Source: UBA7330 sp965243485
Lineage (GTDB): Bacteria; Bacteroidota; Bacteroidia; Cytophagales; Cyclobacteriaceae
Direction of reading: 5' to 3'
DNA: 64,000 nucleotides
Assembly: GCA_965243485.1 (NCBI GenBank)
Contig: CBDEVP010000001.1
Coordinates: 2,356,001 to 2,420,000, forward strand
In this document: piece by piece, positions 37,420-46,224 of the stretch
Numbering within the stretch: the first letter of the stretch is position 1
Layout: each line of letters begins with the position of its first letter
Made by a program: the position numbers and the translations under genes
Notes under the pieces: generated by a model
The model's database searches: none
What the model was told of the DNA's origin: nothing
Seen by the model: only the letters and a program-made list of their open reading frames with translations

Positions 37420-39558
37420 ATGAAAGATTCAATAAAACCAGTAGGTTTGTTGTTATTGTTAGCCTTCCTTCTTACTGGGTGCATAAAAACTGGTGATAAG
37501 GTTTCTTTAAAGGGAGGTATTTACGGGTTACACTCCGCGAGACTCGATAGCACACGGGCACCTGGCTGGGCGATTAAAATCAGGTTAACCGACACCACAT
37601 ATCAGTTGATAAAAAGCTCAGCTAATGAACCAGAGACAATTAAGTTTTCTAATGATCAATCTGATGAGCTAATAATTTCATGGAATGTAGTTGATTCATT
37701 GTCAGCTGCAAAACTTACGGTTAGAATGACCGGGGACAAACGGGAAAGAGGAGTGGCTTGGCATCTCGATGTGGAAAACAATAGTGATGCAGCTTTATGG
37801 GAGGTTACTTTTCCCATATTTGAGACAAATGCATATGAAGACGACATGATAGTTATCCCAGCAGTTAGCGGTCGTTTACATCCCGCAAACAAGCCTCTTT
37901 CTTATAGCTCTGAAAATGAAGCCCCCCAAGGTAGAGCAAATTATCCCAGTGGACGGTTGACCATGCAATGTGCTGGCATTTATGGTAAGGAAGGTGGAGT
38001 TTATATAGGAGTTCACGATCCTAACGGGTCAGGTAAAAAACTTAAAATGAAATGTAATGAGGGGGTTTTTAACTTGGACTGGACCTGGCTACTTCCGAAC
38101 ATGGGCAATCCTGGGATTAGTTGGAAAATGCCGGGGGAGATCTTAATCCAGTCGTTCGATGGAGACTGGTACGATGTTGCACAGATTTATCGCACATGGG
38201 CTAAGGAAAAAGCCGGTTGGTGGCCACGTGGCGAGCAGACTGGACGTCCCGATATTCCCGACTGGTTTAAGGATAACCCTGTTTGGATCATGAGTAATGG
38301 ACCGTGGCCGGATAGAGCACCTCCTATTCTAACTAAAGAGGCGGTTTCAAAAATAATGAAATTTGCGCGCTACATGGGCGATCTGCCGAGCGCAGTACAT
38401 TGGTATAATTGGCATCAGGTCACCTATGATAATGATTTACCTCACTACTTTCCTGCAGATGAGGGATTTGCCGAAGGGATAAAAGAAGTACAAGCTGCCG
38501 GCGTTCATGTAATGCCCTATATAAATGCTCATGTCTGGGATACAGATCTGTCTGACTTTAATACCATCGCACGGCCTGCAGCTGTCAAATCATACGATGG
38601 TTCTCTTCCGATCAAGGAATATGGTGGAAACGCCTTTGCCTGTATGTGTCCGGCAACATCGGTATGGCAGCAAACCGTTAAGGATATTGTGTTAAAACTG
38701 GCAGGTCCTGAATTTGGGGTGGACGGCGTATATCTGGATCAGGTCTCGGCCCAATCCGCGATGACTTGCTTCGATAAAAGCCATGGGCATCCCATCGGTG
38801 GTGGGAGCTGGTGGGTTACACAGGGGTACTGGCCTATGTTGGACGATATACGCAAAAGCTCTCCCAATACGATTCTAACCTCTGAGAGTACGGCCGAACC
38901 TTACCTCAATCGTCTTGATGGTTATCTGACTTGGGTTGGATATCGGGATGGTGATTATGCTATCCCATTATTTCATGCCGTATATGGTGGACAGGTACAG
39001 CTCTTTGGAAGACTCTACAAATGGAATTCATGGAAAGGTGTTGCAATGCGCACAAAAACTGCGCAAGCTCTGGTATGGGGAGAACAATTGGGTTGGATTA
39101 TTCCGGATGTGGTGGATGATCCTGTAGCCGGGCCATATCTCAAACAGCTTGCCCGTTTGCGATACGACTTACTTCCATACCTGTCCCGCGGGAATATGGC
39201 ACGCCCACCAAAGATTATTACTGATGGTACTACGATTACCAGCAACTGGGTCTATGTTAGTGATTTAATGGTTACGACCCCCGCTGTAATTTCCGGAGCC
39301 TGGTATCGGGATGATGAGAATGCTCTGGCTTTGATACTTATTAATCCCGATGACAAGCCTCATACGGTTACCTTACCATTCAATGCTGCTGATTATGGCT
39401 TTAAAGGAGAGCTAAAAACTCGCGAGTGGATAGTAAAAGAAAAGGAAGTTACCATACGCCCGATGGCAAAACCAGTTGAAGCATCCTGGACTCGGAAGAT
39501 AACTCTGGCTCCAATGACATCTATGGCTATTGAAATAATATCTGATGAAAAAGATTAA
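37420..39558 (+). CDS. DUF6259-like TIM-barrel lipoprotein, candidate glycoside hydrolase
   Basis: The 712-aa protein has a lipobox (LLTGC, Cys21), an N-terminal beta-sandwich (about 30-250) and a TIM-barrel-like core with PSAVHWYNWHQVTYDND, VMPYINAHVWDTDLSDF, FGVDGVYLDQVSAQSAMTCFD and TSESTAEPYLNRLDGYLTW, where the Asp in VYLDQ and the Glu in SESTAEP are good candidates for catalytic acids. A C-terminal beta domain (LILINPDDKPHTVTLPF) follows. This resembles DUF6259 proteins and alpha-galactosidase-like clan D enzymes. It is placed first after SusCD and probably acts on the imported or surface-bound glycan. Family name is from memory of motifs. Confidence 0.65.
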   Translation: MKDSIKPVGLLLLLAFLLTGCIKTGDKVSLKGGIYGLHSARLDSTRAPGWAIKIRLTDTTYQLIKSSANEPETIKFSNDQSDELIISWNVVDSLSAAKLTVRMTGDKRERGVAWHLDVENNSDAALWEVTFPIFETNAYEDDMIVIPAVSGRLHPANKPLSYSSENEAPQGRANYPSGRLTMQCAGIYGKEGGVYIGVHDPNGSGKKLKMKCNEGVFNLDWTWLLPNMGNPGISWKMPGEILIQSFDGDWYDVAQIYRTWAKEKAGWWPRGEQTGRPDIPDWFKDNPVWIMSNGPWPDRAPPILTKEAVSKIMKFARYMGDLPSAVHWYNWHQVTYDNDLPHYFPADEGFAEGIKEVQAAGVHVMPYINAHVWDTDLSDFNTIARPAAVKSYDGSLPIKEYGGNAFACMCPATSVWQQTVKDIVLKLAGPEFGVDGVYLDQVSAQSAMTCFDKSHGHPIGGGSWWVTQGYWPMLDDIRKSSPNTILTSESTAEPYLNRLDGYLTWVGYRDGDYAIPLFHAVYGGQVQLFGRLYKWNSWKGVAMRTKTAQALVWGEQLGWIIPDVVDDPVAGPYLKQLARLRYDLLPYLSRGNMARPPKIITDGTTITSNWVYVSDLMVTTPAVISGAWYRDDENALALILINPDDKPHTVTLPFNAADYGFKGELKTREWIVKEKEVTIRPMAKPVEASWTRKITLAPMTSMAIEIISDEKD

Positions 39559-39580
39559 TTAAAAATGAAGTTTTGAAAGG

Positions 39581-40918
39581 ATGAAAAATCACATTGTATT
39601 AGTAATATCTTTCTTCATAACAATAGGAACTTATGCAAAAGATACCAACCGCCCAAACATTCTTATAATACTTGTTGATGATTTAGGTTATGGTGATCTG
39701 TCATGCACGGGAGGCACTGATATTCGGACTCCAAACATTGATAAATTATTTGATGGAGGAATGCGGTTTACTAATTTCTATGCAAACAGCACTGTGTGTT
39801 CTCCTACTCGAGCCAGTTTGCTTACAGGGCGATATCCTGATTTAGCAGGTGTTCCTGGCGTTATTCGTACAAATGAAAACAGCAGTTGGGGATATTTAAG
39901 AGAAGACTTGCCTACGTTGCCCAAAATGTTAAAAAAAGCAGGCTATCAGACTGCTATTATCGGGAAATGGCATTTAGGCCTTGAAGCTCCAAATACACCC
40001 AACGAAAGAGGTTTCGACTTTTTTCATGGATTCCTTGGCGATATGATGGATGACTATTGGACACATTTACGTCACGGGATTAATTATATGCGATTAAACA
40101 ATGGGGTTATTGAACCGGAAGGTCATGCAACTGATTTATTTTCTGATTGGGCAATCGAATATATCAGTAATGTTGAAAATCAAGAAGCACCATTTTTTTT
40201 GTACCTCGCTTACAATGCACCTCATTTTCCAATTCAACCTCCGGAAGAATGGCTTAGTAAAGTAGAGGAAAGAGAGCAGGATATATCCAAGAAAAGAGCT
40301 AAAAATGTGGCACTAGTTGAACACCTGGACTATGGAATAGGTAGGGTACTTCAGGCCTTGGAAGATAAAGAGCTCGATAAAAACACAATAATCATTTTTT
40401 GCTCTGATAATGGAGGTCATTTACCTAGCGGCGCGTCTAATGGTGATCTTCGGGGTGGGAAACAGGATATGTATGAAGGAGGGATTAAAGTTCCGGCCTG
40501 TTTTGTTTGGAAAGATGTATTTGACCCGGGCAGCGTTTGCGAAAACCCTGGATCAACCATGGATATTTTTCCTACCCTTTGTGATATCACTGAGATAAAT
40601 ATTACCCATAAAATTGATGGAATAAGTATGAAGGCCAGTCTTCTTAACAGAAAGCAAATAACAAATGATCGTCCGATTTTCTTTATGCGGCGCGAAGGTG
40701 CATTTTATGGCGGACTTTGTTACTATGCCGTGCGGAGAGGAAAATTCAAATTGGTGCAAAATACTCCTTTTGAACCCTTACAATTATTTAACATTTTTTC
40801 AGATCCACAGGAAAAACAGCCTCTGGATGAAAATTCAAATGAATTTGATGAGCTCAAATATTTAATGTCACAACATATTCGAAAATCAGGTGCAATACCA
40901 TTTCAGAAAAATGAATAA
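39581..40918 (+). CDS. Type I sulfatase, exported
   Basis: The 445-aa enzyme has a signal peptide (about 1-20), metal ligands in ILVDDLGYGDLSC and the formylglycine motif CSPTRASLLTGRYP (Cys73), plus IIGKWHLG, APHFPIQPPEEW and IFCSDNGGH. It removes sulfate esters from glycan fragments in the periplasm. The gene starts 23 nt after the DUF6259-like gene and lies in the middle of the locus, so the target polysaccharide is very likely sulfated. It is distinct in sequence from the sulfatases at 28.8 and 50.8 kb, suggesting different ester positions. Confidence 0.94.
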   Translation: MKNHIVLVISFFITIGTYAKDTNRPNILIILVDDLGYGDLSCTGGTDIRTPNIDKLFDGGMRFTNFYANSTVCSPTRASLLTGRYPDLAGVPGVIRTNENSSWGYLREDLPTLPKMLKKAGYQTAIIGKWHLGLEAPNTPNERGFDFFHGFLGDMMDDYWTHLRHGINYMRLNNGVIEPEGHATDLFSDWAIEYISNVENQEAPFFLYLAYNAPHFPIQPPEEWLSKVEEREQDISKKRAKNVALVEHLDYGIGRVLQALEDKELDKNTIIIFCSDNGGHLPSGASNGDLRGGKQDMYEGGIKVPACFVWKDVFDPGSVCENPGSTMDIFPTLCDITEINITHKIDGISMKASLLNRKQITNDRPIFFMRREGAFYGGLCYYAVRRGKFKLVQNTPFEPLQLFNIFSDPQEKQPLDENSNEFDELKYLMSQHIRKSGAIPFQKNE

Positions 40919-41032
40919 AATATCATGTAACTCAAACAAATTTTATAAAAACTAAATTGTCGTATACTGCTGCAATTCCTCACGTGACATCGACTTATAT
41001 ACTTTAAAAACTGTGCATCGAACATTAATAAT

Positions 41033-41929
41033 ATGAAATTATCAAGAGACTTGTCTAACTACCATCATCTACTTACTAAAATGTTCAGAATACCAGCTAG
41101 TAAGAAGGAGTGGGAGAAATATAAACTTAGTGATGAGCAGGTGGATTTTTTTAATGAGAATGGATATGTATCGGGTATCAAACTACTGGATGAAAAACAA
41201 GTAGAACAATTAAACACAGAATTAGTGGAAGTCATGGATCCTGATCATCCTAAAAATGATTTACTCTACGATTTTATGTCTAACGAATCGGAAGATCCGG
41301 ATCGGGTAGTTTTTCATTCCTTAGGCCACTGGAGGATGACTCCCGGATTTCATGATGTCCTCTGGAACCCTGCATTCCTGATGGCATCTTATCAGCTTCT
41401 GGGTAATAAACCGGTTCGATTCTGGCACGACCAGTTGTTTTATAAACCTCCATATCATGGAGGGGTCGTTGCCTGGCACCAGGATTATTCTTACTGGACC
41501 CGCACCGTACCAATGCAGCATCTGACAGCCTGGGTCGGACTTGATGATGTGTCAAAAGAGAATGGTTGCTTGCAATATGTAAAAGGAAGCCATAAATGGA
41601 ATCTGCTGGACAAACCTACCTTAGCCGGGGAAATGATGGGTGTCACCCAATTCCTTACTGAAGATCAAACAGAACAACTTCATAATCCGGTTCCAATTGA
41701 AATGAAAAAAGGATACGCCACATTTCACCACCCGTTGCTGCTACACGGTTCGTTCGAGAATAACTCGGAAAAGGCGCGCAGAGCCTTTGTGATTAACGTA
41801 TTTGCTGATAATACGCGGTCTGACTCAGATGAAGAATTATTAGCTGGTGTACCCCCGATAAAAAAGGGTAATAAAGTTGAAGGACAATTTTTCCCATTGC
41901 TGTACCCAGTAAATGAGAAGGATAATTGA
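41033..41929 (+). CDS. Phytanoyl-CoA dioxygenase (PhyH) family Fe(II)/2-oxoglutarate enzyme
   Basis: The 298-aa cytoplasmic protein has the iron-binding facial triad WHQDYSYW (H-x-D) and a distal His in HHPLLLHGSFENNS, followed by the Arg of KARRAFVINVF that should bind 2-oxoglutarate. LTAWVGLDDVSKENGCLQYVKGSHKW is the conserved PhyH core strand region. Members hydroxylate or oxidatively demethylate small molecules. Within a glycan locus it might remove O-methyl or other ether groups from a sugar; that is inference. A second in-frame ATG (MFRIPASK) 48 nt downstream is an alternative start. Confidence 0.85.
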   Translation: MKLSRDLSNYHHLLTKMFRIPASKKEWEKYKLSDEQVDFFNENGYVSGIKLLDEKQVEQLNTELVEVMDPDHPKNDLLYDFMSNESEDPDRVVFHSLGHWRMTPGFHDVLWNPAFLMASYQLLGNKPVRFWHDQLFYKPPYHGGVVAWHQDYSYWTRTVPMQHLTAWVGLDDVSKENGCLQYVKGSHKWNLLDKPTLAGEMMGVTQFLTEDQTEQLHNPVPIEMKKGYATFHHPLLLHGSFENNSEKARRAFVINVFADNTRSDSDEELLAGVPPIKKGNKVEGQFFPLLYPVNEKDN

Positions 41930-41998
41930 AATTAAATATAATAGTAAAGACAACCGGTAAACAAAAGCCTAAACTTATTTGGGCCAATAGAAAAATTC

Positions 41999-43696
41999 AT
42001 GAGTAAAATAACACTAATAAGATATACATCCTTTCTTTTAATAAGCTTTCTGTTGCTTCTGAATCTATTTTCACGGGCTCAGAAATATTATGATATTGTC
42101 GTATATGGAGGATCTACCGCAGGCGTGACAGCATCCATCCAGGCAGCCCGAATGGGGAAGGATGTGGTTTTTATTTCAAACTATCCCAATGTAGGTGGAT
42201 TGTCAAGTTCCGGACTTGGAGCGACTGATCTAAATAGAAGAGAGGCAATTGGAGGCATAGCAAGAGAGTTTTACTCCAGGGTCTATGATTATTATGCTGA
42301 CAGCACTGCCTGGTATTATACCACAGCTAAAAGCTATTTCACAACAGAAAACAACCGATACTATGGTAATAATAAAATCAAGCGTGTCTGGGGTGGAAAA
42401 AATGATGAAATGGAAATTATGTGGGTTTTTGAGCCTCATGTTGCGGAGGAAATTTTCAGGGAAATGCTCTTGGAATCAGGTGTGACTGTGGTCTTTAATG
42501 AACGTCTTGATCTCAGAAATGGGGTAATGAAGAAAGGAACAGTAATTCAATCCATAAAGATGGAGAGTGGCAGAGAATTTTCCGGAAAAGTTTTTATTGA
42601 CGCAACATATGAAGGAGACCTGATGGCTAAAGCTGGTGTTTCTTATTATGTCGGAAGAGAAGCAAATAGCAAATACGATGAAAAAATGAATGGCATCCAG
42701 CCAACCGGTCTTAAAGGGATGGATATCAATAACGGGAATAGTGATGTATCTATTGACCCGTTTATAGAAAAAGGAAATCCTTCATCCGGACTCCTTCCGT
42801 TTATTGAACCTGAAAGTCCGGGAAAGACAGGTGAAGCCGATAAAAGAATACAGGCCTATACTTATAGATTCACGCTTTCAAATAACCCGGAAAACTTCAG
42901 ACCCATACAAAAGCCAGACAATTACAATCCATTATGGTTCGAACATTATGCAAGGGTCCTTGAATTGAATCCATTTATTGATGTTTTGAAGGTAATGACC
43001 ATAACCCCCCTGCCAAACAAGAAGACAGACATCAACCATTGTGATTTTGTCGGGGTCAATTATGCCTGGCCCGAAGGGAATTATCAGGTAAGAGACAGTT
43101 TAGCACAAATGCATAAAGATTATGCTTTAGGAAAGGTTTGGTTTTTACAAAATGATCCAAGGGTTCCTGTGCATATTCGAAAAATCGTGGAGGAATATGG
43201 ACTTCCGAAGGATGAATTTGTTGACAATGATAATTTTCCTTACCAGCTCTACGTAAGGGAAGCAAGACGAATGATTGGTGAATATGTCATGACTGAACAT
43301 GATGCTCTATTAGAAAGAGAAACCCCAAAACCAATAGCCCTTGGTACCTACCCATTGGATTCTCATATCGTTAGTCATTATGTTGATAGAAAGGATCAGG
43401 TTTGGATTGAGGGTGCTTATTTGACCAAGGGGTCTAAAGTATATCCCATTAGTTACCAGTCACTGACCCCAAAAGCTGAGGAATGTAGGAACCTTTTGGT
43501 GCCTGTTTGTGTGTCGGCATCTCACACTGCTTATAGTTCATTACGCATGGAGCCCCAATTTATGGTGATGGGTCAATCTGCTGCTACGGCTGCAAGTTTA
43601 TCCATTGATAAGAATATTTCGGTTCAGAAAGTGCCTTATAAAGAGCTAAAGGCGGTACTGGAAAATGATCATCAAATCCTTACATGGAATGATTAG
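41999..43696 (+). CDS. Exported FAD-dependent oxidoreductase
   Basis: The 565-aa protein has a signal peptide (about 1-27, LLISFLLLLNLFSRAQ), an FAD-binding Rossmann motif YDIVVYGGSTAGVTASIQAARMG, FISNYPNVGGLSSSGLGATD and VFIDATYEGDLMAKAGVSYYVGRE, and the C-terminal MVMGQSAATAASLS flavin-contact motif. It matches the FAD_oxidored family common in Bacteroidota glycan loci, whose substrates are mostly unknown; oxidation of a sugar hydroxyl is likely. The stop overlaps the preferred start of the SGNH gene by 8 nt, so the two are coupled. Confidence 0.88.
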   Translation: MSKITLIRYTSFLLISFLLLLNLFSRAQKYYDIVVYGGSTAGVTASIQAARMGKDVVFISNYPNVGGLSSSGLGATDLNRREAIGGIAREFYSRVYDYYADSTAWYYTTAKSYFTTENNRYYGNNKIKRVWGGKNDEMEIMWVFEPHVAEEIFREMLLESGVTVVFNERLDLRNGVMKKGTVIQSIKMESGREFSGKVFIDATYEGDLMAKAGVSYYVGREANSKYDEKMNGIQPTGLKGMDINNGNSDVSIDPFIEKGNPSSGLLPFIEPESPGKTGEADKRIQAYTYRFTLSNNPENFRPIQKPDNYNPLWFEHYARVLELNPFIDVLKVMTITPLPNKKTDINHCDFVGVNYAWPEGNYQVRDSLAQMHKDYALGKVWFLQNDPRVPVHIRKIVEEYGLPKDEFVDNDNFPYQLYVREARRMIGEYVMTEHDALLERETPKPIALGTYPLDSHIVSHYVDRKDQVWIEGAYLTKGSKVYPISYQSLTPKAEECRNLLVPVCVSASHTAYSSLRMEPQFMVMGQSAATAASLSIDKNISVQKVPYKELKAVLENDHQILTWND

Positions 43697-44411
43697 TTCG
43701 ATTGTTCTTTTATTACATCATTTATTGATACCATTTTCGAATTGCGAGGTTTCTGTTTTGAATGCAGGGGTTGGAGGCAATAACACAGCTGATTTATTAG
43801 AGAGAGTAGAAAATGATGTCATTTCTCAAAAGCCCGATATAGTAATAATGATGGTTGGAACCAATGATATGTTCTGGATCAAGAAAAGGATATCTTATGA
43901 TCAGTACGCATCAAACCTGGACACATTAATTGGTCTCTTTAAATCAAACAATATTGAGGTTTTACTGGTAAGTCCTCCACCAGCAGATACTTCTTATTTA
44001 TTCGAAAGGCATGACCGTGAATTATTTGTTGAATTACCCAACAAAAAGCTTGAGGTAGTTAGTGAAATATTAAGGACCAAATCAGCTCAAAACAATCTAT
44101 TATTCGTTGACATTTTTAATCAATTTAAGAAAAAGGGGATACCCGATCATAATAAGGATAATATTATAAGGAATGAGTTTAACAGTGGAGCGCACGATGG
44201 TGTTCATCCTACACCCCAGGGATATCGGATGATTGCTGACAAAATATTTAAAAAATTGCTTGACAATGGCAAAATTGAAGAAGGGATAAAAATTATTTGC
44301 TTTGGTGATTCTATAACATTGGGTGCACATGTAGTAGGCGAAGGAACAGCATCAGGAGAAACTTATCCGGCATATTTAAAAGAACGAATTTGCCAGCATT
44401 TAAATAGTTAG
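43689..44411 (+). CDS. SGNH/GDSL-type hydrolase, apparently circularly permuted
   Basis: I prefer the ATG at 43689, which overlaps the upstream stop and opens a signal peptide (MISSIVLLLHHLLIPFSNC); an ATG at 43665 is also in frame. The 240-aa protein reads, in order, block II (VLNAGVGGNNT, about 24-33), block III (VGTND, N59), block V (DGVHPTPQG, D170 and H173) and, only then, block I (IICFGDSITLG, S208), ending LKERICQHLNS. Ordinary SGNH enzymes have block I at the N terminus, and the C-terminal end here would join smoothly to the mature N-terminal CEVSVLNAG. All triad residues are present. The family deacetylates or de-esterifies sugars, which suits an acylated glycan. Confidence 0.8.
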   Translation: MISSIVLLLHHLLIPFSNCEVSVLNAGVGGNNTADLLERVENDVISQKPDIVIMMVGTNDMFWIKKRISYDQYASNLDTLIGLFKSNNIEVLLVSPPPADTSYLFERHDRELFVELPNKKLEVVSEILRTKSAQNNLLFVDIFNQFKKKGIPDHNKDNIIRNEFNSGAHDGVHPTPQGYRMIADKIFKKLLDNGKIEEGIKIICFGDSITLGAHVVGEGTASGETYPAYLKERICQHLNS

Positions 44412-44453
44412 AAAAGATCATTAAGAATAATAATTATCAAGGAAGATGGTCGA

Positions 44454-46199
44454 ATGAATTATTTAGGAATCGATATTGGGGGCTCCTGGATCAAAGGAGC
44501 AATGGTTCATGATCTTTATTATAAAACAGATCCAAAAAATGGATTTAATGATGTTGAAACTCAGGCGATAAAAAATACCCTCGATGCCAGATCAACACCA
44601 AATGAATTATTGATATTATTAAAAAAACTGATCACACAATTCCAATTAAAAGGTGAAGCTATTACGGGCCTGGGAATTTCCACAGCAGGTATCATCAATT
44701 ATCACGGCACGAAGGTTTTAAAGGCAGTTGAATATTTACATGTTTTAGAAAGTGAGGATTGGAAACATGAAATAGAATCGGAAATGGACTGTCTTGTATC
44801 CCTGATCAATGATGCCGATGCAGCAACCATTGGATTAGCTGAGTCAGGTAAATTAAAGGAGAACAAAACGATTGGAGTATTGCCTGTGGGTACAGGAATT
44901 GGTTTTGCTGTGTGGAGAAACGGCAGAAGGTGGAGGCTGGGTAAAAGGTTAACCTTACTGGGAAGCATATGGACTCCCACCGGCTTTTATAATTCTATCC
45001 TGAGTGCCTCAAAACTGGCTTCAAGAGATAAAAATGAAGATTTGAAGAGTGTTTTTACTAAGGAGTCCGGAAGAGAATTAAGAAATTCATACATAAGAGA
45101 TTTAGCTAATGTCATTAGTACCGCGGCGATAATCTATGATCTTGATGAAGTTGTTGTCTGTGGAGGATTAGCTGATGCGGTAACTGAATGCCATTATCCT
45201 CTGGAGGCTGAACTGAATGTACACCTTTCTGAAGCAAAGACTGAGTTAGAAAAACCAGTTTGTGCGGTAGTTTCAGATCAGGGGAATGATCTGCAATTAA
45301 TTGGCGCATTGGCAATTGCCAGATGGGAAAGTGTGGCCAGATCGCAACAGATAGAAAAAAAGTATGATACAATATCTACTGAAATTCCATATAGAAGAGA
45401 CATACAACTGCAGGAATTATCGACATCGACCCTGCTCCGGAATATGTGGGAAGCGGAGGAGGAAGCCGGCAAAAATCTTAAGAAGAGTTTGCCTGTTATC
45501 GGGCTTGTTATTGATCATATAGTTAATAAGTTAAAAAATGGAGGCAGACTTATTTATGTTGGATCCGGAACCAGTGGAAGGATTGCTGCAATGGACGCAG
45601 TGGAAATCCCTTGCACTTATGGGTTCCCTGAAGACAGGATAATCAGCCTGGTAGCTGGAGGAATTTCAGATGCATCGATTGAAATAGAGTCTAATTTTGA
45701 GGAAGACGCAAGTTCTGTGCCTGAGATGTTGCTTTTAAATATCAATAAAAATGATTCAGTCATTGGGATATCAGCCAGTGGAGCTTCATATTATGTACAG
45801 TCAGCACTTGCCATGGCGAAGGAGAGAGGAGCCTATACCGTGTTGATACAGAGTGATGTGCCGGATAATCCTGCTCCATATTACCATGATTTAATTCCTT
45901 TAAATTCAGGGTATGAAATTGTTGCTGGTTCTACAAGAATGAAAGCAGGAACATCAACTAAAAAAATCCTGAATTTTATTTCATCATCCTTAATGATAAA
46001 GTTAGGAAAAGTAGCAGGTTCCTATATGATTGATGTAGCCTGTATTAATCAAAAACTCATTCAAAGGGCTCAGAGCATATTAAGAATTTTATATGGAATC
46101 GATAAAGATGAAGCCTTTGAAAGATTAAATAAAGCAGATATGCGCCTCAGTACCGTGATAGAGGAAATTCAATCCGAGCAAGGGGCCATTGATAAATAA
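44454..46199 (+). CDS. Fusion of ROK-family sugar kinase and MurQ-type (SIS) N-acetylmuramic acid 6-phosphate etherase-like domain
   Basis: Residues about 1-290 are a ROK kinase: phosphate-binding LGIDIGGSWIKG, GLGISTAGIINYHG, catalytic NDADAAT and VGTGIGFAVW. The zinc motif CxCGxxGCxE of most ROK kinases is absent. Residues about 325-581 are MurQ-like: IYVGSGTSGRIAAMDAVE, LVAGGISDA, GISASGASYYVQSAL, VAGSTRMKAGTSTKKILNF and a helical tail. Glutamates that align with the two MurQ catalytic residues (in MDAVEIP and NFEEDAS) are kept. A single protein could phosphorylate and then split a lactyl-ether sugar such as MurNAc, releasing lactate. It is followed by the symporter gene, whose likely cargo is the kinase substrate. 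Confidence 0.85.
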   Translation: MNYLGIDIGGSWIKGAMVHDLYYKTDPKNGFNDVETQAIKNTLDARSTPNELLILLKKLITQFQLKGEAITGLGISTAGIINYHGTKVLKAVEYLHVLESEDWKHEIESEMDCLVSLINDADAATIGLAESGKLKENKTIGVLPVGTGIGFAVWRNGRRWRLGKRLTLLGSIWTPTGFYNSILSASKLASRDKNEDLKSVFTKESGRELRNSYIRDLANVISTAAIIYDLDEVVVCGGLADAVTECHYPLEAELNVHLSEAKTELEKPVCAVVSDQGNDLQLIGALAIARWESVARSQQIEKKYDTISTEIPYRRDIQLQELSTSTLLRNMWEAEEEAGKNLKKSLPVIGLVIDHIVNKLKNGGRLIYVGSGTSGRIAAMDAVEIPCTYGFPEDRIISLVAGGISDASIEIESNFEEDASSVPEMLLLNINKNDSVIGISASGASYYVQSALAMAKERGAYTVLIQSDVPDNPAPYYHDLIPLNSGYEIVAGSTRMKAGTSTKKILNFISSSLMIKLGKVAGSYMIDVACINQKLIQRAQSILRILYGIDKDEAFERLNKADMRLSTVIEEIQSEQGAIDK

Positions 46200-46224
46200 T
46201 AATATTAAATATTGGGTTTGACTA

